Below are positions 1 through 10,226 of a stretch of 64,000 nt of DNA, piece by piece. The stretch spans positions 31,054 to 95,053 of the forward strand of contig JBAKBP010007976.1 of NCBI GenBank assembly GCA_037953745.1, given 5' to 3'. The stretch is from Lithodes maja (Eukaryota; Arthropoda; Malacostraca; Decapoda; Lithodidae). Within the stretch, counting starts at the first letter, position 1. Every line of letters starts with the position of its first letter. Below the pieces are notes generated by a model. The model did no database searches. It was given only the letters and a program-made list of their open reading frames with translations, and was not told where the DNA came from. The translations under genes and the position numbers were made by a program.

Positions 1-365
1 AGCAGGCAGACATGGAGCGGAGCCGAAACCACAAGCCCGCCCACCATACTTCCAGGCGCACCCTTCACATAAATCGTCTCCCCGGACCAGGCGCCTGATG
101 GACTATTATCTATTCCAACTTGCTCCCGACCTCTTACTCCAAATGACCACGTGTTCACTCATCTATTCACCAGCATTCTCCATTCATTCCTGTTTATTAC
201 CACTTTCCTTGCCTGATCTATAGTCATTACTCTATCATCCAAATCTTGTCTTACACAGTCTCTCCATCTCAATGGGGGTCTTCCTGCCCCTCTATCTCCC
301 CTTGTATCTGACTCACATTTTCTCTTTGTAAGCCTACCATATAAAGCATAATTTATTTTCCATGA
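1..365. other. Unannotated flank
   Basis: No coding region, RNA gene or recognisable element was found here. The stretch holds only ordinary mixed-composition sequence up to the left arm of the fold-back repeat. Confidence 0.4.
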
Positions 366-1640
366 GCACTTATTTTACTTAATTGATGAAGATATGAACC
401 TTGAAGAGCAATAAAACCAGTGGGAAAAACATTTGGGTGGTGAAAAACTAATATCGCTGCCCGGTCGTATGACGGAGAGAGAGGCACACCCTGCCATCAC
501 AATGCCTCGCAAGACACTGAGCGGTGCAGGAGAGATTTCAGTGTTGCTTAGGGTCTCTAAATGACTCACTGGTGTGTACGAAACCACGGAAGAGAAATTC
601 GCGCGAAAAATAGCCGATAAATGATGAAAATAAGAGAAAAAATAGGTGATCATTGAGGAGAGGGGGAAGGGGGAAAAAGGTGGGGAAGAAGGGGAAGGGG
701 GTAGAGAAACATAAGGATGAGTGGTAGTAACTACTAGAGGGGAATTATCTCACCTAATGACATATTCCTTTGTGTTGAGAGCCCCTGGGGCATTTTTAAA
801 GATTTTTTTCATTCATGGTCTTGCTTCCGTAAGGCCTATTGCATTTGCTATACACATACTTCTGTGAGTTCTATCACACTTCTCGGGTTAAACTGCACAA
901 AATTGCCTAAATAGAGCCAGAATAATATTAAAAACACGTCAGTGGTGCAGAATCGGTTAATTGTATATGCCCTCAATAGCTTACTCGTAGTTGACTGTGT
1001 ATATATTATATAAATAACTTACTACATATGATTTAGATCTGCAGTGAACTAAATATTTCATGAAAATAACTCCTAAAATGTGGATTAAGGAGCAAGATAG
1101 TGGGCATATAATTATGTAATTATGAAAATCAAAGGTTCTGCATTATGGTGGCATTAACATATTATAGAATAGAGAAAGATGCGAATAGGCAACATAAATA
1201 CAGCAGGATCAACTAATTATTCAAAATCATATTCTGTATGAAACAAAGCATGCAGTTCGCACAGATCAGACACGCTGCATATGTATCTTTGGTATTGTAA
1301 AGTTGGTCACAAGAATATGCATACAGTCCATCATCTTAGTTATGGAACGAAATTAGTATAATTGAATTAGGAGTGCAGTTTCTTATGAGATAGTTAATTC
1401 ATATGATAAATTAAAAGTTGTATAGCAAACTATTCCTGCATGTCAATAACAATATTTTAATGTTAACCCATAAACGATGACCGTCCTCAATAGAGTTTTT
1501 TTTGGTGCACTGTGAACATCCTCAATAGATCTAGAGCATAAAACAACTATAAAACACCCCTGTGGCACTCAAAACAGAGCAATTTATGATTAGGTTAGAT
1601 AATTCCCCTCCATTAATTGCTCCCACTCCTATATATGTAT

Positions 1641-1653
1641 CCCCCCCCCCCCA
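1641..1653. repeat. Poly-C run
   Basis: A homopolymer run of about 13 C lies in the right arm of the fold-back repeat. The left arm has G-rich sequence at the matching place, so the run probably grew by slippage. Confidence 0.8.
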
Positions 1654-1734
1654 CCCTTTTCTCCCATCCTCAATTATCATCTATTTTTCCCAATATTCCC
1701 CTTTTTATCGGGTAATTTCAGGCGCGAATTTCCC

Positions 1735-1844
1735 TTACGCGGTCTCTTTAACACAGGCTAGGTAGCTAGATATCCTTGCAACAGAGATAATTCTAGTGCA
1801 AGGCCTCAGTGTCACTCTACAGCTCGGAGAGGGAGGTAATTTGC
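1735..1844 (+). repeat. 110-bp direct repeat, copy 1
   Basis: This copy begins TTACGCGGTCTCTTTAACAC and ends GGGAGGTAATTTGC. It is nearly identical to 2751-2860, about 0.9 kb downstream and in the same orientation. Copy 1 forms part of the right fold-back arm, so copy 2 looks like a secondary capture of an internal fragment. No function is assigned. Confidence 0.85.
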
Positions 1845-2034
1845 CTCCCCAGCTCTCGCCTCATGATACGACCGGGCAGCAATGATACGTCTTTTTCACC
1901 CCCCAAATGCTATTCCCACTTCTGGTATTGCTCTTAATTGTTCATATGTTCATATTATATGCAAAATAAGCACATATGGATAGATAATAATTATATATAT
2001 GTTACATATGATAAACTTTCGTCAGAATAGAACC

Positions 2035-2172
2035 AAATTGCTTCAAACTCTGTGTGTCCAGGCATTTTGGCTCGAACGTCCCTTGACGTCACTCTTTCAA
2101 CTCTTGGAGAGGCACTCGCTACAGGCAGTTCTGCCTTTTGCCTCCCTCACTCACATAGAAAACAAAAATACC
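2035..2172 (+). mobile_element. LINE-B 3' end fragment
   Basis: The sequence matches the last coding bases and 3' UTR of LINE-B (compare 26260-26390): the TTCAAACTC...GTGTGTCCA block, GGCTCGAACGTCCCTTGA, GAGGCACTCGCTACAGGCAG, then CACATAGAAAACAAAAA. It is a severely 5'-truncated copy with a short A-rich tail. No reverse transcriptase domain remains. Confidence 0.8.
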
Positions 2173-2750
2173 TTTTGCTTGGCGGGAGAGTTTGAACTAC
2201 CATAGCTTCGCGCTTTACGAGTTAATGCATCAAATCACGGACACATCTAGTGTCCAATTCAACAAAGCAAGGCAGACACAACAAGATTACACTCTGCACA
2301 CTAGTTTGTTGAGCACATACGGTAGTATCTCTCCCGCATGGCTGCTCATGGGATGTTTAATAAGTGATGTTTTGCAATGAAGACTTTCACCAATATCAGT
2401 TTGAGTAAATTACTATGAGGTCCATGTCTAAGTGGAGATTTGCACCTAACTACTTCTGTAGGAGACCTTTGATGCCATTTTTACTGAAGAACCTGAGAGA
2501 GGCTGTCATCCCAGAATTCAGCTTCCGCAGGTTGCAAGCGTTGAGAAGGTACTACATACATGTATATATACATACATAAATTTAAAGACAGAACGCTCCA
2601 CACGAAGTGCAGTTCCAATCTCACGTCCAAAGGTCAGCACCCTAGGCAGCCCTGTTCAGTGCTGCCTCACTTGTCTTGTCAAGCAACTTATTTCATCCAT
2701 CCTCTGCACATGTGCACACGATCCAAGCCTGCTATTACGCATCTCATCAC

Positions 2751-2860
2751 TTACGCGGTCTCTTTAACACGGGATAGGTAGATGGAGATCCTTGCAACAG
2801 AGATAATTCTAGTGCAAGGCCTCAGTGTCACTCTACAGCTCGGAGAGGGAGGTAATTTGC
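2751..2860 (+). repeat. 110-bp direct repeat, copy 2
   Basis: Second copy of the 1735-1844 unit with only a few substitutions, for example CACGGGATAGG in place of CACAGGCTAGG. It is not flanked by the rest of the fold-back arm. Confidence 0.85.
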
Positions 2861-3047
2861 ACAGTAAGAAGTATATTTTTACTGGGCTACAAATAATATA
2901 ATTATATAAGATACTGACATTTAGGAAGCTTACTCCAATACGAAGAGAATATTGTGAAAATGGTTAAGCCTTCAATTCGTTGATAATTTGTTTTTATAAC
3001 TACAATTTACTGATGGAAGAGCAGATTAAAAAATAAAAAAATAAAAA

Positions 3048-3078
<31 letters not shown>

Positions 3079-3144
3079 AGTGACATGTTATTGATAATAA
3101 GGTGCTGGACTGTTCTGTCTGGAGCGATGTGAACTCTCAATCCC
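2861..3144. other. AT-rich spacer with a TA microsatellite
   Basis: No gene is visible. Positions 3052-3078 are an uninterrupted run of alternating A and T, preceded by an A-rich stretch. Confidence 0.6.
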
Positions 3145-3888
3145 CTTAAGGTGTATCTTCCTAGTGGGCGACAGTGAGGATAATTCAGGGGTGGTCTGTG
3201 CTGGAGCTTTAGGTGGGGGCAGGGTAGGTGGAATGGTTGGCTCCGAGGTCCCTTGAGTGCCCGAGCGAGAGAGAGTAAGCGGGTTGCAGGAAACTAACCC
3301 AGTGAGTTCTGAGGGTTGAATGACCCCAGCAACCTTTCCTCCCCTTGCTTTATAGTCCCACCTCCCGCTCTCCCGCGCTGTGATTGGCTGAGCGGCTCGC
3401 GCGGCACCCCGCTCGCTTTGATTTCTCGCCTTCTCCACCTCCACTCTTTTCTCTTCATAATAAGTTCCTGGAAGCTGGTTGCAAGTGTTCTTCAGTGACT
3501 TACGGGAGTATAGGGCTGGCACCGAGGAATTGAATCTATTGCAACCAGAGGAAACTGTCCGGGAAGAGAACGAGAGCGAATTTAGAGGTGAGGTGGAGAG
3601 TTCAGCTTTGTGCTCCGAAAAAGGAGGCCGCTGATTGGCTGGCTGGGAAGGTGTGGCGTGTTGATGTTTAGAACTGTCAAAATCAACTGGCGAGGCAAGC
3701 AAGTAGAAGGGAGCGCGGTGATTGGTGGAGGGCTTTTCTACTTTATCACCCCCTACTAACTTAAGGCGAGTTCCTGATCGCCGTAACACTGTTCCCCTAA
3801 AAATGTTGCCATCCAGCTGCCACTCCACCAGTTCACTATGCTCACAAAGGCATTTGTGTAGCTGGAGTGCAGTATTTTTATTTCCCAC
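3088..3888 (-). CDS. Hypothetical ORF in repeat R1
   Basis: An ATG-started frame of 266 codons runs leftward from 3888. The N-terminal 45 residues are of balanced composition (CEHSELVEWQLDG, then GTVLRRSGTRLKLVGGDKVE); the rest is low-complexity Ser/Pro/Thr/Arg-rich. A TATAAATA sequence on the same strand lies about 180 bp upstream, consistent with a leftward transcript. I do not recognise the product. Partial conservation of the frame in the other R1 copy favours translation, but its composition would also suit an accidental frame in GC-rich repeat DNA. Confidence 0.25.
   Translation of the reverse strand: MGNKNTALQLHKCLCEHSELVEWQLDGNIFRGTVLRRSGTRLKLVGGDKVEKPSTNHRAPFYLLASPVDFDSSKHQHATPSQPANQRPPFSEHKAELSTSPLNSLSFSSRTVSSGCNRFNSSVPALYSRKSLKNTCNQLPGTYYEEKRVEVEKARNQSERGAARAAQPITARESGRWDYKARGGKVAGVIQPSELTGLVSCNPLTLSRSGTQGTSEPTIPPTLPPPKAPAQTTPELSSLSPTRKIHLKGIESSHRSRQNSPAPYYQ
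3145..3745 (-). repeat. Repeat R1, copy 1
   Basis: The segment starts at CTTAAGGTGTATCTTCC and is matched closely by 26713-26894 plus 28119-28531, where a LINE interrupts it. On the minus strand an uninterrupted frame of 266 codons runs 3888-3088. The R1 part of that frame is rich in Ser, Pro and Thr and has no domain I recognise. The second copy also keeps long minus-strand openness. It may be part of an LTR or of a non-autonomous element. The homologous region ends at 3745; the unique flank continues to the promoter-like site near 4070. Confidence 0.6.
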
Positions 3889-4068
3889 GGCAGTGTTTAG
3901 CTATTATAACTTGCCCGGGATGACTGAGAAGCTGTTTGAAGGACCTGGTAGTGTTTATTCTCTGTCCTTTTCCATCGACCATTGCTACTAGTCGACGGAG
4001 TTGGTACTGAGGGTCAGAGGGGAGAGGCATGGTGCCTCGCAGCTGGCAGACACGTGCCTCGGGGGTCC

Positions 4069-4076
4069 TATTTATA
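4069..4076 (-). promoter_or_regulatory. TATA box of a leftward promoter (candidate)
   Basis: The minus strand reads TATAAATA within GAGGGTATAAATAGGAC. CCAATCA sequences on the same strand occur just upstream (about 4092-4098) and again downstream near 3718, 3632 and 3380. The arrangement suggests an RNA polymerase II promoter of R1 or a flanking LTR. Activity is inferred only. Confidence 0.4.
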
Positions 4077-4123
4077 CCCTCGTCCAGGTACCTGATTGGT
4101 GGACGGCTAATCCTACCACTACA

Positions 4124-4510
4124 GAAAGAGATAAAGAGGACTTCTGGAATGACACCGTCAGTGTCATTTCAGGCCTCTCGGAGAACGAAATAATTATCGT
4201 GGGGGGGGGGGGGGACCTCAATGGTCACGTGGGAGCATCTGCAGATGGATACGAGGGGGTACATGGAGGAATTGGTTACGGAAGGAGAAATCTAGAAGGC
4301 GAATATATATTGGAGGAGTCCTGCGTTGCACTCAACATGGTTGTGTGTAACACAAAGTTCAAGAAAAGACAGAGCCACCTGATCACATATAACTCTGGGG
4401 TCTCCAGTAGCCAGATAGATTACTTCTTGGTTAACAGGAAAGACTGAAAACTAGTTCGAGATGTAAAGGTCATCCCGAGCAAAGAATGTATCCCCCAGCA
4501 TAAGCTACTT
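4124..4510 (+). pseudogene. LINE-A endonuclease domain, truncated
   Basis: The fragment reads DFWNDTVSVISGLSENEIII, then a glycine run, DLNGHVG, YEGVHGGIGYG, and SQIDYFLV. This is the central and C-terminal part of an exonuclease-endonuclease-phosphatase domain that nicks target DNA. The catalytic N-terminal part is missing. A run of 14 G (4201-4214) inserts extra glycines before DLNG without changing frame. A TGA at 4445-4447 replaces a residue just after the SQIDYFLVNRKD block, and the same frame reopens downstream. Confidence 0.8.
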
Positions 4511-5476
4511 GTGTGCGACATGAGCTTATACAGAGATCCTAAGCGCAAGAAGGTTTACATACCCAAAAGGAAAGTGTGGCTGCTGAAGGACAAGGAAGTT
4601 AGGGATAGGTTTCATAATGAACTGGAGGAAATTAATAGAAATAAGGAAGCTAGGCCTAACTATGTAAATAGCCAATGGAACTTTCTTAAGCATAGCCTTA
4701 TCGCTGCCACTGACAAAGTCTGTGGGAAAACAAAGGGTTACCCCAGGAATAAGACCTCTTGGTGGTGGAACGATGAGGTAGAACATGCTGTGAAAGAGAA
4801 AAGGAGATGCTTCAAAGCATGGAAGAAAGGAGGCAGCAGGGAGGAATACCAGGCAGCTAAACGAACTGCCAAAAGAGTTATTTACAATGCTAAAAATCGC
4901 ATTAAGGACCTGGTCCTCGAACAAGTATGTAACACTGACAATCCCAATGGGATCTTCAACCTAGCTAGGCGAGTTAAAAATGACAGTAGGGATATTATAG
5001 GTGAACAGTGTGTTAGAGATGATAATGGGAAGATTGTGTATGCAGAAAATGAAATCAGAGAAGCATGGAAGGTACACTATGAACGATTGCTAAATGTAGA
5101 GTTTGAATGGGATAAGGAACAGCTTAGTATCGAAAAACCAATATCTAGGCCCCCTCCTTTGATAGCACCAGCTGTAGTGAGCGACGCAATCAATAAAATG
5201 AAGGACGGTAAAGCTCCAGGTTGCTCCGACATTGTCGCTGAGATGATAAAAGCCTCAGGGGAGATTGGTGTAAACTTAGTCACTGAGTTGATAAACACCA
5301 TTATAAAAGATGAGAAAATCCCAGAGGATTGGCTCAAAAGTGTAATAGTAAATATATACAAAGGAAAAGGGGATGCGCTAGATAGAGGAAATTATAGGGG
5401 CCTGAAAATGCTTGACCAAATCATGAAGGTCTGTGAGAGAGTCCTTGAGGGTTTGATCAGGCAAAGCATCTATTGA
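4511..5476 (+). pseudogene. LINE-A linker and N-terminal reverse transcriptase
   Basis: A 321-codon open segment in the same frame as the endonuclease. It is lysine-rich in the linker (RFHNELEEINRNKEARPNY, WWWNDEVEHAVKEKRRCFKA) and then enters reverse transcriptase fingers with DGKAPGCSDIVAEMIKA, WLKSVIVNIYKGKGD and NYRGLKMLDQIMKVCERVLE. It ends at a TGA where a frameshift of one or two bases leads into the next segment (MQFGFMPGRGTTDA). Confidence 0.85.
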
Positions 5477-5480
5477 TGAT

Positions 5481-6431
5481 ATGCAGTTTGGTTTTATGCC
5501 AGGACGTGGTACAACCGATGCTATCTTCATAGTCAGGCAGATACAGGAAAGATACCTACTAAAAGGCAGGGATCTTTACTTTGTGTTTGTGGACCTGGAG
5601 AAGGCCTTTGATAGGGTACCTAGAGATGTTGTACAGTGGGCTATGAGGAAACTTGGTGTGGAAGAGTGGCTGGTGCGTGTGATAATGAAGATGTATGAGG
5701 ATTCGCGAAGTTCGGTGAGGGTGAAGGGTGTACTGAGTGATGAGTTCGCAGTCCGTGTTGGAGTCCATCAGGGTTCAGTGTTAAGCCCCCTCCTCTTTAT
5801 TATGGTCTTGGAGGCGCTGTCTAGAGTTTTTAGAGGCGGACTCCTGTTGGAACTGTTTTATGCAGACGATTTAGTCCTAATAGCTGACAGTATGCAGGAT
5901 GCTGAGGCCAAATTCAGAGAGTGGAGAGAGGGCATGGCGAGCAAGGGTTTAAGAGTTAATATTAACAAAACCAAGGTTATGCATTGTAGTTTGAGACGAG
6001 GCAATGTGGAAAAGAGCGGTGCATACCCATGTGCAGTGTGTGGAAAGGGAGTGGGCGTTAACTCAATTCAATGTAGCATCTGTCGATGTTGGGTACACCA
6101 TGGGAGTAAGCGCTGTAGTAGAATAAAGGGGCCCCTGCCTAAGGATAAGTCAGAAATAGAGAAATTTGAGTGCGTAGTGTGCAAAGGCGAGCTTGTGTTA
6201 AGTGATGATCCTGTGGCTGTGAATTTTGGAAATGAGTCTTTGGAGCTGGTGAACAAGTTTTGTTACCTAGGAGATACCATCTCTGCCGGTGGTGGGGCCG
6301 AGGCTGCCACTGTTGCTAGAATTAGGTGTGGCTGGGGGAAGTTCAGAGAATTGATGCCAATCCTGACCATGAAAAGAATGCCTCTCCCCCGAAGGGAAAG
6401 GTGTATGCCTCATGTGTTAGAAGTGCAATGA
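5481..6431 (+). pseudogene. LINE-A reverse transcriptase palm with PHD-like finger
   Basis: The reverse transcriptase core is clear: FGFMPGRGTTDA, FVDLEKAFDRVPR (first catalytic Asp), VHQGSVLSPLLF and FYADDLVLIAD (catalytic Asp pair). It copies LINE RNA at the nicked target. Between the thumb and C-terminal part lies a cysteine-rich insert (about 6028-6183): CAVC, CSIC, CWVHH, KRCSR and CVVC, matching a C4HC3 PHD-type pattern. The segment continues VNKFCYLGDTISAGGG. The frame is lost near 6370-6430, again at about 6455, and once more near 6705-6712. Confidence 0.85.
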
Positions 6432-6765
6432 CGTATGCCTCAGAAAATGGGCCGTTAAAGTAGAGGATGTCAACAGAATGGAGCGTAATGAGATGAGAAT
6501 GGTGAGATGGATGTGTGGGGCCAGGCTACAGGATAGAATAACAAATGTTGAGCTGAGGAGACGTTTAGGTATAAAGAGTATTAGCGAGGTGATGCGTACA
6601 AGTAGACTGGGATGGTATGGACATGTGGAGAGAATGGATGAACAAAATTGGGTGAAAAAATGCAGGTCTGTGATTGTGGAGGGAGCTGCACCAAGGCTGG
6701 ACCGAGGAAGACCTGGTATCGGACTATACGCGCCGATCTCAAATCCAAGAACTTGACAAGTGAAG
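6432..6765 (+). pseudogene. LINE-A C-terminal domain
   Basis: In a new frame from about 6456 the sequence reads VNRMERNEMRMVRWMCGARL, RRRLGIKSISEVMRTSRLGW and YGHVERMDEQNW, the usual C-terminal block of these LINEs. A further frameshift near 6708 separates it from the last block (KTWYRTIRADLKSKNLTSEA), which ends in a TGA at 6810-6812. Confidence 0.8.
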
Positions 6766-6849
6766 CAGCCCTTAACAGGGTTGCCTGGAACGCCGCCATT
6801 AGGACAGGAGACTGAAACTGCACTTGTGTGTGGAGCGCTCAGTCTTAAA

Positions 6850-6870
6850 ATGTTATGTATGTATGTATGT
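6850..6870 (+). repeat. (ATGT)n tail of LINE-A
   Basis: TGTTATGTATGTATGTATGT follows the LINE coding end by about 40 bp. A tetranucleotide tail in place of poly-A marks the 3' end of the insertion. Confidence 0.85.
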
Positions 6871-6941
6871 ACTACAAGTAAGGGTTTCTGTGGGGCCCGT
6901 GTATTTAGACGCTCTCGCTGGATTTTTATCCGGAACATTAG

Positions 6942-7475
6942 TCAAGGATTTTCTCTAGATTCATTTACTTTAGCTGAGGGAGAGCCAATTATACGTTTGC
7001 CTTCCAGAAATACGTCTCTCGTTTCTACCTCATCTCTAAAACACTCTTCCTCACTACTTAAAGTCTTATTGAAATCTCTCGGGAGATCTGAAAGTTCGCT
7101 GTCGGGGACCGTGGACTTTTCATCATCGGTAAGCTCATAGTAATAATTTTCCCCACTGGGCACAGTCTCTTCGTCTCCTATGTTTCCCTCTTGCCCAAAT
7201 TCAGGGAGACTCTCGTTAGGTTTGCGACTAAGAGACCACCAGAACGGAGAGTCCTTCGAATAGTTCCTGTTCACGTTAGGACCTCCAACATTAGGTCGAG
7301 CTGCGGAAGTACTAGGGTCATCAGCCCCGACTTCTATCTCCTCCTCGCTCCCTTCCTCGCTACTCCACTTGCTCATATCTGGTGGTAAAATACCTTCATA
7401 TCGTTTAGTATGACGAATATGGGTAGCTGACACAATATCCCCATGATGCAAAGTACAACACTTGATAGGGCCCAT
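6942..7475 (-). pseudogene. Gypsy-A pol C-terminal tail
   Basis: A 177-codon minus frame begins GPIKCCTLHHGDIVSATHIR, resembling the end of a Ty3/gypsy integrase where the chain finishes in a HxxHxKRY-like block (THIRHTKRYEG). The following 140 residues are acidic and Ser-rich (WSSEEGSEEEIEVGADD, YYYELTDDEKS) and may be an extra C-terminal extension. It follows the integrase remnants in the same direction. Confidence 0.6.
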
Positions 7476-7539
7476 TTATCTCTACAACCCTGAAGGGACC
7501 CTAGTATTTCTCTTCCAGTTTACCAGCTCGGATGGGATC

Positions 7540-8754
7540 ATGTCTCCTCACCAGAATATATTCCCCCGGTAATAAGATTATTTAGAGAAACTTTCTTAGG
7601 CTGTTGCTGGGTAATATGATAATGAACTTGCTGTCGTCGCTCCCCTTGTTCCTTCAAATATTGTCCTGGTTGGGAATATGTGGCGGAAGGACTGGGGTAG
7701 GGTAATAATCGTTCTTGAGGCAATTTCGGCGTGATTCCGAAATAATCTCATAGGGAGAATACCCAGTAGTCCTACAAACTGTGGTGTTTACCCCCCAGAC
7801 AATTTCCTGGCAGAAGTTCCGGCCAATCTCGGACGATTTTCTCCCCTTGTGAGCTCAGACTAGCCCGGATACAATTTGCTATCACCCTATGGTTCCTTTC
7901 ACATACAGTATTCCCCTTGGGGTAATACGGGGAGGTTTGCTGTATCTGGTAGCCCAAGGTTTCTCCCAAGTGTTGCCAGATTTCATTATTAAATTCTTTT
8001 CCCCTATCACTCAGAATACCTCAAGGGTATATGGCACATATACAAAAAAATACCTTTTCTAGAATAATCCTAGCCACGGTTTCGGCTTTCTTGTCCGGAA
8101 TGGCGCAAGCAACCGTGTATTTGGAAAAGACGTCGCCGCAGGTTAAGATGTACCTTTTGTTCGTCTGTCGGGGCAGAGGTCCCACAATATCCACAGATAA
8201 TTTGTCTCATGGTTTACCGGCCATAATGTGTCCGGGCGACTGTCTAGGTCCCCATCCATCTTTTCCCCTTTGACATCCCAAACAATTTTGAACAACTTTG
8301 TTAACAATCTGGTCAGCCTTATTGGTTCAGTACCTTTCATTAAATTGCTTTAGAACTCGAGACTGTCCCAAATGTCCTTCTTGTCCGTGAAGGATTTGGA
8401 TCATGAGTTTAGCCTCCGAATAATCAAGTACTACCCGATCTTTAGAATCCCTCCAGGCTCCCTCAGAGAATTTTACTTTGTCGCCATACCTAGGGTCATG
8501 CTCTTCCCTGTTAGGTTCAGTGTGTTGGACGGGTGCTACCGGTAGTTGAGACAGGCCATCGGCATTAGTGTGCAGTTTACCTGGTCTATGTCTAACTTCA
8601 AAAGAGTATTCCTCCAAAATCCCCTTCCACCTGACAAATAGTCCGTCTTCCGTTTTCATTTTCCTGAGCCATTGCCAGCTATGGTGGTCCGTGATAACTT
8701 TGAAATGGACCCCGGCTAGATATGGACGGAAATATTGTACAGGCCACATTAGAG
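7540..8754 (-). pseudogene. Gypsy-A RNase H end and integrase
   Basis: The frame from 8754 reads WPVQYFRPYLAGVHFKVITD, a second half of RNase H with TDHH, and SYEFEV-like RHRPGKLHTNADGLSQLP. The integrase zinc-binding part follows (ILHGQEGHLGQ). In other frames are SVDIVGPLPRQTNKRYIL (first catalytic Asp, near 8180), ILSDRGKEFNNEI (second Asp, near 7995) and YYPKGNTVCERNHR (Glu, near 7910). A TGA lies just before ILSDRG. The integrase once joined element DNA to host DNA; this copy is dead. Confidence 0.8.
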
Positions 8755-8758
8755 CTAG
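8755..8758. repeat. Target duplication CTAG, left
   Basis: CTAG directly precedes the TGTGACG start of the solo LTR and is repeated at 11060-11063 directly after its CGTAACA end. Confidence 0.75.
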
Positions 8759-8970
8759 TGTGACGTTAACCACTCCGTTAGAACCGCATGGCTTGTCCTA
8801 CAGTGACTCGCTAGGATCGCCAGGGCAGCGGATGTGGCTACAGTTGATGTTTTGTTGTGTGCTTTATTTCATATGAAAGCTCATGTCATGGGCAGTCCAA
8901 AAAGGCTCTTTGTTTTCACCCATGTCTAGGCTTTATAAATTTAATTGCAAAGTATATGTTTTATCATTAA

Positions 8971-9448
8971 CACTTCTTTAGCGGCGCGCAACATAAGTCG
9001 AGTTAAATACATTGGACTATGTGGCGGCTCACAACATAAGTCGTGTGGCAATTTCAGCACGTAATGTTGCTGAGAGAGAGAGACAAGTGGTGGCAGGAGA
9101 GTAGCGAGCGTATGACTGCTCCAGACCACCGCGGCGGGCCTACTGACACGAATCCCAAACTCCTCCACCCTCTCACACTCGCTACATACTGAAATGTATG
9201 GGGAAAGTACCGAATTACATGGTTTTTGCACTCGTGTTGCGCGGTTGTTGCACGAAAACTAGCGGTCATACAAGGATCGTTGTGGTGTCATTGGAAAGCT
9301 CTGTTTATGCCCTTTCAGGGATAGATGCTTGTTTTATGCTCTGGGTCTTATTTAGGCATGAAAATGATCACGTAAACAGCCCTATTTTGGCTAAAAACAC
9401 CCCGCTGGTGGCTACATATTATTTACCGCCTAGGCCGCTCGTTAGGTG
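8971..9448. mobile_element. piggyBac-type MITE, copy 1
   Basis: A 478-bp element flanked by TTAA (8967-8970 and 9449-9452). Its ends are inverted: CACTTCTTTAGCGGC on the left and CACCTAACGAGCGGC as reverse complement of the right. TTAA target use and a C-rich start fit piggyBac-type non-autonomous elements. It has no transposase. Copy 2 (51080-51556) is similar along its whole length, including GCGGCGCGCAACATAAGTCG and a GAGAGAGAGACAAGTGG block. Confidence 0.82.
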
Positions 9449-9470
9449 TTAAGTAGTAATGATAGGATTT

Positions 9471-9495
9471 GAGAGAGAGAGAGAGAGAGAGAGAG
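9471..9495 (+). repeat. (GA)n microsatellite
   Basis: Uninterrupted GA repeat of 25 bases in the solo LTR. Confidence 0.95.
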
Positions 9496-10226
9496 TAGAA
9501 CAGAGTGTGGGGAGGGCGCGCAGTGTTTTGCTATACTCGATGACGTCATAGCTGGCTGGCCTCGTGGGATTAGTTGGAGAGTTTTTACCATGCTTGGTGA
9601 CGTCATGTTTGGCTAGCTTCTTTAGCATTGGCTAGAGGATTTGTTACCGCTTTTTATACGCGGTTCGAACTAGTGCTAGTATATATACAGCTCTCTCGCT
9701 ACTTTCTCCCTCAGATCTGGTTTCTAGAACGCATCCCTCTTATCCCTTTGATACCTGTCCCCCTCTTTGCACCTGAGAACCTTTTCCTCTGCCTATCTCT
9801 CATTTTCCATATCTTTCACCACCTTTTATTAATATTATACCCCCTCTTGTTAACTCTGCATAATCAGCTTCATGCTGGCCAGTTGTATTGTGCGTTAAGG
9901 TCTGATATAACCAATGTATGTTAGTTGTTAAGATAAGTTGATCACGAAGCATTGGTTGGCATTCATATTGTTCAGTACCGCTTCCTATAATTATTAGTGT
10001 TCTGCTGGATTAGATAATGCTAGACTAGGAGTCTGATACTATAAGGTATTGTTTCCGATGGGTGCTGGCTTTAGTTAAAAGCTGCACGACATACCTGAGA
10101 ACTGGAGTTGATTGGGTAAATTCTAGTCTGTGTGCCATTGAGAGTAGAGCATACACGAATGAGGGCTTTTTGCCTATACCATTCTGCACTGTTCTAAGCT
10201 CGTTGTTTGTCTTTGAGGTACGCCAG

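Larger units (their letters stand above)
366..1973. repeat. Fold-back repeat with about 430-bp imperfect inverted arms
   Basis: The left arm (about 366-805) and the reverse complement of the right arm (about 1540-1973) match in a series of blocks in the same order. These include CTTATTTT near the outer ends, GAGCAATA followed by GTGGGAA, GCTGCCCGGTCGTAT, GAAATTCGCGC, GATAATTGAGGA-like sequence and GAGGGGAATTATCT. The arms are diverged and carry indels. The interior (806-1540) shows no coding sequence. It could be a foldback-type DNA element or two copies of one repeat in opposite orientation. A third related piece lies near 47020-47410. Confidence 0.6.
4124..6870 (+). mobile_element. LINE-A, RTE-like non-LTR retrotransposon, decayed
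   Basis: The order is apurinic-type endonuclease, linker, reverse transcriptase, a PHD-like zinc finger and a C-terminal domain, ending in an (ATGT)n tail at 6850-6870. Simple-repeat tails are typical of RTE-type LINEs. ACTACA occurs on both sides (4118-4123 and 6871-6876) and may be a 6-bp target duplication. The 5' end is truncated inside the endonuclease. At least one nonsense codon and three frameshifts make the copy inactive. The clade call rests on motif style and the tail, not on phylogeny. Confidence 0.8.

Noticed and set aside
9054..9269. Short frames repeated at 9054 and 51164 as a conserved gene
   Set aside because: They lie inside the two piggyBac-type MITE copies and are conserved only because the element is.
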